From: Hoyosella rhizosphaerae
GTDB lineage: Bacteria; Actinomycetota; Actinomycetes; Mycobacteriales; Mycobacteriaceae
Reading direction: 5' to 3'
DNA length: 64,000 nt
Assembly (NCBI RefSeq): GCF_014643175.1
Contig: NZ_BMJH01000001.1
Span: 620,001 to 684,000 of the forward strand
Position 1 is the first letter of the stretch. Every line of letters begins with the position of its first letter. The position numbers and the translations under genes were made by a program. The notes under the pieces were generated by a model. That model made no database searches and was not told the origin of the DNA. It worked only from the letters and a program-made list of their open reading frames with translations. This document shows positions 50,972 to 61,200 of this stretch, piece after piece.

Positions 50972-51379
50972 TTACTCCGACGGCGCCTCGGACATCACTT
51001 CTCGTATGTCGATCCACTCAAACAACGGTGTGCCGCCCGGTCCTGGCTCCGATGAAACATAGGCCGCCAGTTCTACTGCTCTCTCGTGAGACTCGACGTC
51101 GATCATGTACCACCCAGCCACAAGATCACTGGTCTCTGGAAGTGGGCCGTCAGTGACGACGGGCGCGGCATCGGGACCTCCGTACCGCACCCATGTTCGG
51201 TCTGGAGTGAGGGCCTGCGCGTCAACGAACTCACCGGTGTTGGTCAGAAGTTCGCTGACATGCCGCAGAAAAGCGATGTGTGCGTCAAGGTCCTCAGGTG
51301 CCCACTGGTCCATTGGTGGCACACGTCGGTGCGGTTCCGGGCCGCCGCGATAGTGCTTAAGGAGCAAGTACTTCGGCAT
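50972..51379 (-). CDS. YCII-related (DGPF) protein, ECF42 partner
   Basis: 135-aa YCII-domain protein: MPKYLLLKHYRG, then VVTDGPLPETSDLVAGWYMIDVESHERAVELA. The TDGPLPE segment corresponds to the DGPF motif after which these partners are named. The start at 51379 has GGAG 6 nt upstream. It ends 6 nt before the ECF42 gene and is expected to be transcribed with it, often as a target or modulator of the sigma factor. Its biochemical role is not established. Confidence 0.9.
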   Translation of the reverse strand: MPKYLLLKHYRGGPEPHRRVPPMDQWAPEDLDAHIAFLRHVSELLTNTGEFVDAQALTPDRTWVRYGGPDAAPVVTDGPLPETSDLVAGWYMIDVESHERAVELAAYVSSEPGPGGTPLFEWIDIREVMSEAPSE

Positions 51380-51463
51380 GATGGTCTCCTGTCGTTGCGG
51401 GGCCATGCAGTTGTGGCCCTTCACTAAGTGAGCGAAGCTGGCCCGAACTTTTCGACATCGCCG

Positions 51464-51907
51464 TCAGTGGGGTGGTTCGGGCTCGTGACCAACGCGCCCC
51501 TCGGTGCGGCGATCTTCTTTCATTTCCGCCTCAAACACATGTCTCACACCTTGCACTAGGTTGTCCCGCGCGTGTTTTTCCACCGCCCGGAATGTCGACC
51601 AATATCCGTCGTCGAATTCTTCTACGACTTGGAATGTCCACCGCCCGTCCAGAACATTCAAACCGATGAGTTCAGTGCGGATTTTGGCGGCGATGTCGGG
51701 GTGACCGGCATTCTCAAACATGGTTGCCGCCTCGTCGAGCTTGATGTCTGCACCGCCGACGAGTTGATGAAAATCGTAAAGGTAGCCCCGTGCACGTTCG
51801 ACAGTTTCCAGCGCTTCCGATAGCTTGCCCAACGCTTCTACCGTGTTGTCATCCACACCGTCTGGGCGGCGTCTCTGCGATGACTTTGCTACCGGAAACT
51901 CTTCCAC
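51464..51907 (-). CDS. Conserved hypothetical protein
   Basis: 147-aa soluble protein. A helical central part (EALGKLSEALETVERARGYLYDFHQLVGGADIKLDEAATMFENAGHPDIAAKI) leads to DGRWTFQVVEEFDDGYWSTFRAVEKHARDNLVQGVRHVFEAEMKED. The segment GRWTFQVVEEFDDGYW looks conserved, but I do not recognise a named family. The start is a GTG at 51905-51907, 14 nt after the SDR stop, suggesting co-transcription with that gene. Confidence 0.7.
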   Translation of the reverse strand: MEEFPVAKSSQRRRPDGVDDNTVEALGKLSEALETVERARGYLYDFHQLVGGADIKLDEAATMFENAGHPDIAAKIRTELIGLNVLDGRWTFQVVEEFDDGYWSTFRAVEKHARDNLVQGVRHVFEAEMKEDRRTEGRVGHEPEPPH

Positions 51908-51921
51908 AGCAACTCTTTTCG

Positions 51922-52725
51922 TCAGTGTTGTGCGATACGTCGATTCACCGCACGCAACACTCGCAGCGGTGTGAATTGGGCGGTGGTAAACAAGGCGTGC
52001 GCTTGTGCACCAACTGGAATATGGGTGGGTTGCGGGAACGGCAACCGTTGCGGCTTTGCGACAGAAAATATCTTGTTCGCGACGTCTTCTGGGCTCAGCC
52101 GAACACCAAGCGTCGACATGGACGATGTTTTTTCGTCAGCGATCATGCCGGTGTTCACGAACAGCGGCCACACCGCGCACACCCGGATGTCGTCGTCTTT
52201 CCACTCAACATCGAGCGCTTCGGTCAGTCCTCGCACCGCGAATTTTGTTGCCGAGTAGGTGGCGAGTTCGGCTTGGCCGTAGATCGCTGACGCCGAACAA
52301 ACATTGATGACTTGAGCTTTGGGCGTCACTTTTAGGAAGGGGTAGGCCATGTAGCAGCCGTTGATCACTCCGTCGACGTTCACTCGCACGATTTGCGCTT
52401 GCGTATCGAGCGGGATGTCAACGAATCGCCCCGCCCTAAGCAGCCCCGCATTGTTGACGAGCACATCAAGTCGGCCGCTCGTGTGCCCCATGAACTCGTC
52501 GAGAACGTCGTGCCACGCATCTGCATCGGTGACGTCGAGGCGACCGCCGACAATGCGTCCGCTCGGCGCAGCACGCATCAAGGATTCGATTCCCTGTTCG
52601 TCGACGTCGTAGGCACCCACCAGGTATCCGGCTTTGAGGAACCGCAGCGCCGTTGCCCGGCCAATGCCCGCAGCGGCTCCCGTCACTAGCACCGATGGTC
52701 GAGTCTTTGGCATTGTCACGTCCAC
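51922..52725 (-). CDS. Short-chain dehydrogenase/reductase
   Basis: 267-aa SDR: cofactor loop LVTGAAAGIGRATALRFL, NNAG in LDVLVNNAGLLRAG, and the catalytic Ser-Tyr-Lys in INVCSASAIYGQAELATYSATKFAVRGL (YxxxK = YSATK). The TGxxxGIG motif and a DVD after the second strand suggest NAD(H). The substrate is unknown. It precedes the conserved hypothetical by 14 nt. Confidence 0.92.
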   Translation of the reverse strand: MDVTMPKTRPSVLVTGAAAGIGRATALRFLKAGYLVGAYDVDEQGIESLMRAAPSGRIVGGRLDVTDADAWHDVLDEFMGHTSGRLDVLVNNAGLLRAGRFVDIPLDTQAQIVRVNVDGVINGCYMAYPFLKVTPKAQVINVCSASAIYGQAELATYSATKFAVRGLTEALDVEWKDDDIRVCAVWPLFVNTGMIADEKTSSMSTLGVRLSPEDVANKIFSVAKPQRLPFPQPTHIPVGAQAHALFTTAQFTPLRVLRAVNRRIAQH

Positions 52726-52787
52726 TTCGTCGCGCAGAAACCGGGCATAACCCTAAGCCTATATCGAACTATTGCAGTCTCGGCTCG

Positions 52788-53696
52788 TCAGGACAGCGAG
52801 TACGTAACTCCGGTGAGTTTTTCACTCTCTACCCATAACTTGGCAGCAAGTTCGGCGTCCTGAGCAGTGCGGGATTTCTTCGCCGGACCGGGCTTCCCGC
52901 GGGTTTCAAACAGAGCACGCGGACCGGTGTAGTCCCCCGGTCCCCCGTGATTGATTGCGTGCAGAGTTGGCCACGCACCCGCTGCTGCGGATTGGCTGAC
53001 GATGCGCGCACCTAGTGGCGCGAGGACTTTTAGAATGCGGTTGCTGCCCATTCCGTCGTCGCTGCCATACAGGCCGGTGGCGGAAAATCCTGGGTGCGCA
53101 CCACAACTCACCAGAGGTGACCCGGCGGCGCGGGCGCGGCGATCAAGTTCGAGGGTGAACAGAAGGTTGGCGAGCTTCGAGTTTGCGTAGGCCCTGTGGG
53201 GGTTGTACCCGCTTGCGGCTTGCAAGTTGTCGAAGTCAAGGTGTGGGCGTTGTTTGTGCGCCACTGATGAGATGGTGACAACTTTGGGTGACGTGGCGGC
53301 CAGCAGTTGAGGTAGCAGCCTCCCGGTGAGGGCGAAGTGGCCGAGATGGTTCGTTCCGAACTGCAGTTCAAAACCGTCCACTGTTTCGATACGTGACGGC
53401 GGCATCATGACGCCAGCGTTGTTGACTAGCACATCGATCGGTTCGGTTTGGGCTTCGGCAAAGTCTTTCACTGATTCGAGGTCAGCAAGGTTGAGTTCTT
53501 CAACGATCACCGACGCCGCAGGGACTTCGTTGATGATGGCTTCAGCAGCAGCTTCGGCCTTTGCCCGATTCCTGCAAACGAGTACCACCGTGTCGCCCGA
53601 CCGGGCGAGTTCGAGTGCCGTGAAGTATCCGATGCCCGAGTTTGCGCCGGTGATGACGATACGCCGAGAGGTGTGTTCGGCTTGTGGGGAATTCAT
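52788..53696 (-). CDS. Short-chain dehydrogenase, retinol-dehydrogenase-like
   Basis: 302-aa SDR with the extended retinol/protochlorophyllide-type layout: ITGANSGIGYFTALELARSGDTVVLVCRN (NADP-type Arg after strand 2), VLVNNAGVMMPPS, and YANSKLANLLFTLELDRRARAAGS, the YxxxK plus the LDRR helix typical of this clade. C-terminal insert (GDYTGPRALFETRGKPGPAKKS) fits the same clade. It is in the same direction as the WS/DGAT acyltransferase 36 nt upstream, so an acyl-lipid or steroid substrate is plausible. Confidence 0.92.
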   Translation of the reverse strand: MNSPQAEHTSRRIVITGANSGIGYFTALELARSGDTVVLVCRNRAKAEAAAEAIINEVPAASVIVEELNLADLESVKDFAEAQTEPIDVLVNNAGVMMPPSRIETVDGFELQFGTNHLGHFALTGRLLPQLLAATSPKVVTISSVAHKQRPHLDFDNLQAASGYNPHRAYANSKLANLLFTLELDRRARAAGSPLVSCGAHPGFSATGLYGSDDGMGSNRILKVLAPLGARIVSQSAAAGAWPTLHAINHGGPGDYTGPRALFETRGKPGPAKKSRTAQDAELAAKLWVESEKLTGVTYSLS

Positions 53697-53732
53697 AACA
53701 GCAGCCTACCGACGGTTATGCAGGCTCGCTGT

Positions 53733-55127
53733 CTACGTGGCGCTGGCTGAGAGGTGTTCGTTGAAAGAATCGATCAACGCAACACGGTATGCCTCGGGGT
53801 TGGCCAACGATGAGCGGTCCGCGACAAAGGCAATGCCGAGCCGGTCCTCGAGCGAGGTCACATGGTGGGCGACTGGAGCACGCGGATTGAGCAGCGGCAA
53901 CCCGTGCGTACGTATAGCCCGTGCGTCGCCAAAGTACATGGGGTTTCGTCCGCGGGGAACATTGACCACGCTTGTTGCGTGGATCGGCTGTTTGGCGGGT
54001 ATGCGACGGGCCAGAGCGGCCAGAATTCCTGGTGGGATGGCACGGATAATATTTTCGATGTGGACTTGCGGTCCGAGTTGCAGGCGTTGCTTCGTGGTGC
54101 TGCTGGTTTGATGGATCTGTCGCAAGCGTTCCCGCGGGTCAGCGATGTGCGTTCCGATGGGCAGCAGAGCACCTGTGATGTCATTGCCAACGTGTTCAGT
54201 TGACCCTGCCGCGCGCTGGTGCCCGTGCTTTTGCAGCGCAACAGTAATCGCGCACAGCAAGGGCTTATCGGGAACCTCCGCATAGGTTTGCAGGTACCGG
54301 CGCAACGCGCCCGCAACTACGCTCAGTGCCACGTCGTTGATGGTTGAACCGGGCACAAGTTGGCGGATTTTCTGACAATCTTCGAGGCTGACTGTCGTGG
54401 CATCAAAGACACGTTCGGTGAACTCGGTGGCCGCCATTTCCTCAGGCGGCAATGCGGTGGTGACTTTGTTTGCCGGTGAAGTCTTCGGCTTCGTTATTGC
54501 AGAAACCGCACTGCGGGCGTGTCGTGCAGCGGTCGCGGCCCTTGCTGGCAGTTCACGAACCGCACCGGCGACACTTGGCCTGGCTGCTGTGAGTGTTTGT
54601 GCCTCCACAGGAACTTGAACTGCCGCCGCCGAGGTGTCTGGGAAGAGGGTGCGCGCGAATGCAACCAAGGAGGCACCGTCCATTGCCGCGTGCTCTACCC
54701 GCAAGATCACACCGATTGCCCCGGTAGGAATTGATGAATCGCCATGGGCGACGCGCATTGCGGAGATGTGCCACGGCGGACGGCCGTGCGGCAGCGGGGT
54801 TTCGGCAAGACGGACGAAGTCTCGGCACAAATCAGTCCACGATCCACTACCGCTTAGTTCATGCCAAGAAATGTGATTGCGAACGTCAAAGTGCTGATCC
54901 GCTGTCCATGCAGCGTTTCCTAGCCCTAAAGGCGCCGGCGAAATAACATGGTCGAATATTTGGTGGTGAGATATGCGGGCCGTCACGTAGTCGGCTAATT
55001 CGACCTCGGTAGTCGGAACATGTTCTGCGCCAGCAGCATCGAAAACATACAGTGACGCCATATTTCGTCGCGGCATTGACTCGGACATGTGGTGTAACAG
55101 TGAACTGGTGTTGTCGAGTTTCCGCAT
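53733..55127 (-). CDS. WS/DGAT-type wax ester synthase/diacylglycerol acyltransferase
   Basis: 464-aa acyl-CoA acyltransferase making wax esters or triacylglycerol storage lipid. The active-site region at residues 143-151 reads RVEHAAMDG: the second His and the Asp-Gly of the HHxxxDG motif are present but the first His is Glu. The conserved ALPP-type and N(S/T)xGP-type regions (VTTALPPEEM, STEHVGNDITGALLPIGT, ATSVVNVPRGRNPMYFG) match bacterial WS/DGAT enzymes. The ATG has AAGGTGAGG just upstream. It heads a minus-strand run with two SDR genes. Storage-lipid context fits the alkane hydroxylases. Confidence 0.88.
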   Translation of the reverse strand: MRKLDNTSSLLHHMSESMPRRNMASLYVFDAAGAEHVPTTEVELADYVTARISHHQIFDHVISPAPLGLGNAAWTADQHFDVRNHISWHELSGSGSWTDLCRDFVRLAETPLPHGRPPWHISAMRVAHGDSSIPTGAIGVILRVEHAAMDGASLVAFARTLFPDTSAAAVQVPVEAQTLTAARPSVAGAVRELPARAATAARHARSAVSAITKPKTSPANKVTTALPPEEMAATEFTERVFDATTVSLEDCQKIRQLVPGSTINDVALSVVAGALRRYLQTYAEVPDKPLLCAITVALQKHGHQRAAGSTEHVGNDITGALLPIGTHIADPRERLRQIHQTSSTTKQRLQLGPQVHIENIIRAIPPGILAALARRIPAKQPIHATSVVNVPRGRNPMYFGDARAIRTHGLPLLNPRAPVAHHVTSLEDRLGIAFVADRSSLANPEAYRVALIDSFNEHLSASAT

Positions 55128-55161
55128 ACCTCACCTTTACATACAAACTTGCCGCGATGCC

Positions 55162-55908
55162 CTATTTCTTCGCGCGCACGTCAAGTCCGTTGGCGGATTC
55201 CCATGCCTTGTCGTACGGGCTGCTGCCCCGCTTGCTGACGTCTTTGCTGCGGTAGACCACATACGGGCGGAACAAGTATCCGACTGGGGCGCTGAATACG
55301 TGGACGAGTCTGGTGTAGGGCCAGATCGTGAAAAGCACCAGTGCAGCGATGGCGTGGAGCGCAAAGCTCGGCGGGATACCGACCATGAGTTCAGGATTGG
55401 GGCTGAGAGCGAACACGCTGCGGAACCACGGTGACACGGTTTCGCGGTAGTCGTATCCGCCGCCAAAGATATTGACCCCGATGGTGTTCATCATTCCGGT
55501 CAGAATGGTGATACTCAGGACGGTGTACATCACAACATCGCCCTTGGTGGTGGCTTTGCGGATCGCCGAGACTGTGATGCGACGGTAGAGCAGAATACTC
55601 AGACCCGTCACCACGGCAAGCCCTGCGAGGGTGCCGGGAATGACCGCGAGGTAGTGATAGGTGTGGTCGGATATCCCAACGGCCTGCGTCCACGATTTCG
55701 GGATGCCCAGTCCGCCGATGTGCCCGCCAATGACGGCGAGGAGTCCGAAGTGAAACAGCGGGCTAGCGATTTGCAGCAAGCGGCTTTCGTACATTTGTGA
55801 CGACCGTGTAGTCCAGCCGAATTGGTCGTGACGGTAGCGCCAAATGTGTCCTAGTGCGAAGGACATCAGTGCGATGTAGGGCAGGATCAGCCACAGCAGG
55901 GTGTTCAC
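55162..55908 (-). CDS. narI: Respiratory nitrate reductase gamma subunit NarI
   Basis: Membrane di-heme cytochrome b subunit that takes electrons from menaquinol. 248 aa, five spans; FALGHIWRYRHDQFGW in the first span, LFHFGLLAVIGGHIGGLGIP, DHTYHYLAVIPGTLAG and FALHAIAALVLFTIWPYTRLVHVFSAP hold the conserved haem histidines. The ATG overlaps the narJ stop by 4 nt, as expected in narGHJI. Confidence 0.97.
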   Translation of the reverse strand: MNTLLWLILPYIALMSFALGHIWRYRHDQFGWTTRSSQMYESRLLQIASPLFHFGLLAVIGGHIGGLGIPKSWTQAVGISDHTYHYLAVIPGTLAGLAVVTGLSILLYRRITVSAIRKATTKGDVVMYTVLSITILTGMMNTIGVNIFGGGYDYRETVSPWFRSVFALSPNPELMVGIPPSFALHAIAALVLFTIWPYTRLVHVFSAPVGYLFRPYVVYRSKDVSKRGSSPYDKAWESANGLDVRAKK

Positions 55909-56603
55909 TGGGGTCCTCCAGTTGGGAAGGCTGGGGTGGGTAGCAGTTGCGCATTGTCGTGCAGGGTGGGGTCGATCGCGTAAGGGTCGAGGCCAACTTC
56001 TTCTTCAGGTGGCCCGTCAGCGGCGAGCACCTGAATTTCGGCACGATCGGTGGTGGTCAGCGGTCGCAACGTGGAACACAAGGCGTCCAGAATGTCAGCG
56101 TAGGGTGACTCGCTTTCGTGCAAAGACAAGCGCAGAAGCTCGAGCACTGCGCGGTGACGTGCCAAAATGCGTCCCCCTGCGAGTGGATCGGTGGTCGCGG
56201 AGAATTCCAATACCACCGGCAGGTAGTCGGGTAGCTCTTGTTCGTCCATGACGACACCAGCGCGGCGGTATGCCTGCTTCATCATCAGCAGCGCTCCCCC
56301 GCGCTTACGGGTATCCCCATAGGCGTAGTAGGTCAGATGCAGGCTTGACCTGCGGCGTAGGTCGAAGGTTTCGACGTAGTGTTGCGCCAGAACGAGCGGA
56401 TCAGCGTGGGTTGCGTGGTCACAGAACTTGCGCAGTTGGTCGCCGACTGGTGTGGGGAGTTCATGTGATGCCTCGACGAGATCGGGCAGCATCACGAGTG
56501 TTCGCGGGTGCGGGTAGTCAAGCACGAGAGCGCATATCCGCCAGATGAGGCGGCGCTGCCGGTCGGTGTAGTTCACGGTCTGGTTCTTGCGTAACAGTTT
56601 CAC
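55905..56603 (-). CDS. narJ: Nitrate reductase assembly chaperone NarJ
   Basis: 232-aa cytoplasmic chaperone for molybdenum cofactor insertion into NarG; the TorD/NarJ helical fold is seen in RRLIWRICALVLDYPHPRTLVMLPDLVEA, YVETFDLRRRSSLHLTYYAYGDTRKRG and ELPDYLPVVLEFSAT, which are signature NarJ segments. It overlaps narH and narI by 4 nt each. It is a little longer at the C-terminus than many family members. Confidence 0.96.
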   Translation of the reverse strand: MKLLRKNQTVNYTDRQRRLIWRICALVLDYPHPRTLVMLPDLVEASHELPTPVGDQLRKFCDHATHADPLVLAQHYVETFDLRRRSSLHLTYYAYGDTRKRGGALLMMKQAYRRAGVVMDEQELPDYLPVVLEFSATTDPLAGGRILARHRAVLELLRLSLHESESPYADILDALCSTLRPLTTTDRAEIQVLAADGPPEEEVGLDPYAIDPTLHDNAQLLPTPAFPTGGPQ

Positions 56604-58219
56604 TGCACTCGCTCCGGGACGATTCCATACGTCGACTCGCCATCCCAGTTCAGGAGGTTGACCCGAGCTTTCTTGTCTTCCGGTGCCGCTGTGTTTGCGT
56701 CTTCTAGGAGGTGGAACTTATCCGCCATCGCATCGAACGCAGTCATGCCCGCTTCGTTCATTCCGGGTCCACCGTCGCTGTTGAGACTGCACTCAGTCGC
56801 GATGGCTTCAAGCCGGTGGGCGTCGGAGCTGGCACCCGTGGGAATCACATATCGCTCGTCGTACTTTGCGAGTGCGAGGAGCCGGTACATCGCCTCAATT
56901 TCGTAAGTTGATAGCCGCACCGACGCCGCGATAGTGGGATCAATTTCTTCTTTGAGGTTGACCTTGCGCATGTGCGCACGCATCGCGGCGAGGCGCTGCA
57001 GTGATGCTCGCACTGGTCCCACGTCTCCCGCGGTGAACAGTTCCGCGAGGTATTCGATGGGGATACGTAGGGCGTCGATTGCGCCGAAGAGGTTGTTTTC
57101 GTCCTCTCCGTCCCCGCCAGACTCCGTGATGGCATCAACAACCGGCGACAGTGGTGGGACGTACCAGACCATCGGCATGGTCCTGTATTCCGGGTGCAGA
57201 GGTAGCGCGATCTGGTAGTCGGCAATCAGTTTGTACACCGGTGAGTTCTGGGCCGCCTCGATCCAGTCGGCGGAGATGCCGGCCTTTTCGCACGCGTCGA
57301 CCACTCGGGGGTCGTGCGGGTTGAGGAACACATTGAGTTGGGCCGGGTACAGGTCTTTATCGTCGGGAACCTGGGTGGCCTCGGTGACGGCATCTGCGTC
57401 GTACAGCATCACACCGATGTAGCGCAGGCGGCCGACACAGGTTTCAGAGCAGATCGTTGGCATTCCCACTTCGACGCGGGGGTAGCAGAACGTACATTTT
57501 TCGGCTTTCCCGGTTTTGTGGTTGAAGTAGATCTTCTTGTACGGACACCCGGTGACGCATTGACGCCATCCGCGACATTTGTCCTGGTCGACCAGCACGA
57601 TGCCGTCTTCGGCACGCTTGTAGATTGCACCCGATGGGCAGGATGCGGCGCAGGACGGGTTGAGGCAATGCTCGCAAATGCGGGGCAGGTAGAACATGAA
57701 GGTTTGATCAAACTCTAGGGTGATCTTTTCGTTCACCCGCTGCAGAATCGGATCTAGTCCGACCTGCTCAGGACCACCGCCGAGGTCGTCATCCCAGTTG
57801 GCGCCCCACGTTACTTTGGTGTCTTCGCCCGTGATGGCAGATTTCGGTCGCGCCACTGGGGTGGTGTCCATGGGACCGGAACCGAGGATCGTGCTGTAGT
57901 CATACGTCCACGGTTCGTAGTAGTCCGAGACTGTGGGGAGGTCGGGGTTGGCAAAAATGTTGCCAAGTCGCTTCAGCCGGGAACCGGATTTGAGTGTCAC
58001 CTTCCCGCGCTTCGTGCGAGTCCAGCCACCTTTCCAGCGTTCCTGGTCCTGGTACTGACGGGGATATCCCTGTCCCGGGCGGGTTTCAACGTTGTTGAAC
58101 CACGCGTACTCCACCCCTGACCTGTTGGTCCACGCCTGCTTGCAGGTGACGGAACAGGTATGACACCCAATACATTTGTCCAGGTTCATCACCATGGCTA
58201 TCTGTGCCATAGGTTTCAT
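56600..58219 (-). CDS. narH: Respiratory nitrate reductase beta subunit NarH
   Basis: 539-aa iron-sulfur subunit. The start ATG (58217-58219) shares its A with the narG stop; the open frame continues 140 codons into narG without meaning. Four ferredoxin-like cysteine clusters are present: CIGCHTCSVTCKQAW, CEHCLNPSCAASCPSGA, CRGWRQCVTGCPYKK (with the W replacing one Cys, typical of the [3Fe-4S] cluster) and CTFCYPRVEVGMPTICSETCVGR. It passes electrons from NarI haems to NarG. Confidence 0.97.
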   Translation of the reverse strand: MKPMAQIAMVMNLDKCIGCHTCSVTCKQAWTNRSGVEYAWFNNVETRPGQGYPRQYQDQERWKGGWTRTKRGKVTLKSGSRLKRLGNIFANPDLPTVSDYYEPWTYDYSTILGSGPMDTTPVARPKSAITGEDTKVTWGANWDDDLGGGPEQVGLDPILQRVNEKITLEFDQTFMFYLPRICEHCLNPSCAASCPSGAIYKRAEDGIVLVDQDKCRGWRQCVTGCPYKKIYFNHKTGKAEKCTFCYPRVEVGMPTICSETCVGRLRYIGVMLYDADAVTEATQVPDDKDLYPAQLNVFLNPHDPRVVDACEKAGISADWIEAAQNSPVYKLIADYQIALPLHPEYRTMPMVWYVPPLSPVVDAITESGGDGEDENNLFGAIDALRIPIEYLAELFTAGDVGPVRASLQRLAAMRAHMRKVNLKEEIDPTIAASVRLSTYEIEAMYRLLALAKYDERYVIPTGASSDAHRLEAIATECSLNSDGGPGMNEAGMTAFDAMADKFHLLEDANTAAPEDKKARVNLLNWDGESTYGIVPERVQ

Positions 58220-61200
58220 CAGTACTGCACCTCCTGCGCGCGGCGACGAATTGTGGTGACCTCGTCGCGCTGATTCCCCGTGGGACCGTGGTAGTTGATG
58301 GCGAACGACTGCTGTGCGTAGCCGCCGATCATGTGAGTGGGTTTGATCATGATGCGAGTGAGCGCGTTGTGGATGCCGCCTCGCTTTCCTGTGCGTTCGA
58401 TGCGCGGGACGTCCACGGCACGGTCCTGTGCGTGATACATGAATACAGTTCCCTCGGGCATGCGGTGGCTGACGATGGCGCGAGCGACCACAACACCGTT
58501 GCGGTTGACGGCTTCGATCCAGTCGTTGTCTTTGATGCCGATCTTTTCTGCGTCGATCGCGGACATCCAGATTGATTGCCCACCACGCGACAGTGTGAGC
58601 ATGTGCAGGTTGTCCTGGTAAGCCGAGTGGATGGACCACTTGGAGTGCGGGGTGAGGTACCGCACGGTGACGCCAGCTGTGCCTTCCCGGTTAGCGACAT
58701 CTCCGATTCGTGGTTCGCTGAACAGCGCCGTCATATCGAGCGGTGGCCTAAAGATGGGCAGTTGCTCCCCGAGTTCCGCCATCCAGTCGTGGTCGAGGTA
58801 AAAGTGTTGCCGTCCGGTCAAGGTGTGCCACGGTTTGAGGCGTTCCACATTGATGGTGAACGGTGAGTACCGCCGTCCACCTGATTCTGAGCCCGACCAT
58901 TCAGGTGACGTGATGACGGGAACCGGGCGTGCTTGGGTGTCCGCGAAGGTGATGCGTTTACCTTCGTGTTCAGCGGAAAGATCCGCGAGTTGAGTGCCGG
59001 TTCTGGTCTCCAGGCTCTGGAAGCCTTCCGTCGCTAGGCGTCCGTTAGTTGTTCCTGACAGCGCCAGGATCGCCTCTGCCGCGTGGGTGTCTTTCTTCAA
59101 CGACGGGCGGCCAGCTGCGGGGCCTGTCGGAATGACGCCGTTGGCTGCTTTGAGGTGTTCCACTTCCTCACCCGGATAGGTGGTGACACCCTTGACGGTC
59201 AACCCAATTTCTTCCACGAGAGGCCCCAGCGCCCCGAGCTTTTCTGCGATGGCAGAGTAGTCACGTTCGACCACAGTAAGTTTGGGCATCGTCTTACCTG
59301 GAATGGGTTCGCATTCGCCCTTCTTCCAGTCTTTGACGGTGCCGCCTGGTTGCGCGGTGGCATCGTTGGTGTCGTGCATGAGGGGCGTCGCGACAATGTC
59401 TTTTCGCACACCAAGGTGCTTTTCTGCTAGCCAGCCGAACCCGCGAGCAATGCGGTGAAACGCATCGAAATCGGTTTTTGATTCCCATGGCGGGCTAATT
59501 GCTGGCGAGAACGCGTGCACAAAGGGGTGCATATCGGTGCTCGACAGGTCATGTTTTTCGTACCAGGTGGCCGCGGGCAGAACGATGTCGGAAAACAGGG
59601 TCGTGGAGGTCATCCGGAAGTCGAGCGACAACAAGAGGTCGAGCTTTCCTACTGGTGCCTCATCTCGCCACTTCACATCCTCGGGGCGGATTCCTTCAGC
59701 ATCAGTGGCCCGCAGGTTGGTGTCTGCGCCGAGAAGGTGCTTGAGGAAGTACTCGTTACCCTTCGCTGAGGAGCCGAGCAGATTGGATCTCCACACCGTC
59801 AGCACCCGTGGGAAGTTCTCCGGCGCGTCTGGGTCTTCGCACGCGAACTCCAGGTGGCCGGACTTGAGGCCGTCAACGACGTGTTCTGCGGGGTCCTTGC
59901 CGAGACGTTCAGCGTCATCGACGAGGTCTAAGGGGTTGCGGTTGAACGTGGGGTAGGACGGCATCCAACCCAGCCGGGTCGCTAGCGCAATGTTGTCTGC
60001 TGCTGTCCTGCCCTTGAACGCGCCCTTGGCAAGTGGCGATGCCACAACCTCCGAGGTGAAGGGGTCGTAGCGCCACTGTGATGAGGCGAGGTACCAGAAG
60101 ATGGTGCCTTGCATTTGCCTCGGCGGCCGCGACCAGTCCAGGCCGAACGCCAATGTTCCCCACCCGGTCAGCGGTCGGCATTTTTCCTGGCCCACGTAGT
60201 GAGCCCATCCGCCGCCGTTGACGCCCTGGCAGCCGGTGAGCAGCGTCAAGGCCAGGAAGGAGCGGTAGATCTGGTCGGAGTGGAACCAGTGGTTTGTGCC
60301 CGCTCCCATCAGGATCATGGACCGTCCGCCAGAGCGATCCGCGTTGTCAGCGAACTCGCGGGCAACCTTGATAGCCGATTTCGCCTTTACCCCGGTGATC
60401 GTTTCCTGCCACGCGGGTGTGTAGGGCTGTGTGGCGTCGTCGTAACCTGTGGGCCACGAACCGGGAAGCCCGTCGCGGTAGACGCCGTACTGGGCAAGCA
60501 TGAGATCAAACACGGTGGTGACTCGTTTGCCGGCCACCATTCGCGTCGGTACACCGCGGACCAGAACCTCAGGAGTTGAGGTATCAAAGCGCGGAAGTTT
60601 TACTCGCGCCGTCTCGCTTGAACCATGCAAGGTGAGGACTGGGGTGACGCCGCCGAGGTCGAGATTCCATTTGCCCTTCCCCGAGGGGGTGAAGCGGTGA
60701 CCCAATGAGCCGTTGGGCACAAACGGGTCGCCGGTTTCAGCATTGAGCAGGACCGTTTTGAACTCTGCGCCTTCAGAATTCGAACCAAGGTCTTGAGCTG
60801 TGAGGAATTTGCCCGGCACGAACTCACCGTCGCGCTCCTCCACCGTCACCAGGTATGGGAGATCGGTGAATTGACGGACATACTCCATGAACCGTGGGGT
60901 TGTCTTGTCGACAAAGAACTCTTTGAGAATGACGTGACCCATCGACATCGCAAGTGCGCCGTCAGTTCCAGGTCGTGCTGGCAACCACTCGTCCGCGAAC
61001 TTGGTGTTGTCCGCGTAGTCGGGTGACACCACAATGACTTTCTGACCGCGGTACCGCGCCTCGGTCATGTAGTGGGCGTCGGGTGTGCGGGTAACGGGCA
61101 CATTTGAGCCCCACATGATGAGGTATCCCGCATCGAACCAGTCCGCTGACTCGGGAACGTCTGTCTGGTCGCCAAACACCTGAGGTGATGCCTCGGGAAG

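Noticed and set aside
56600-58639. 679-codon version of narH
   Set aside because: The first 140 codons overlap narG and are Arg/His-rich shadow sequence; the true start is the ATG overlapping the narG stop.
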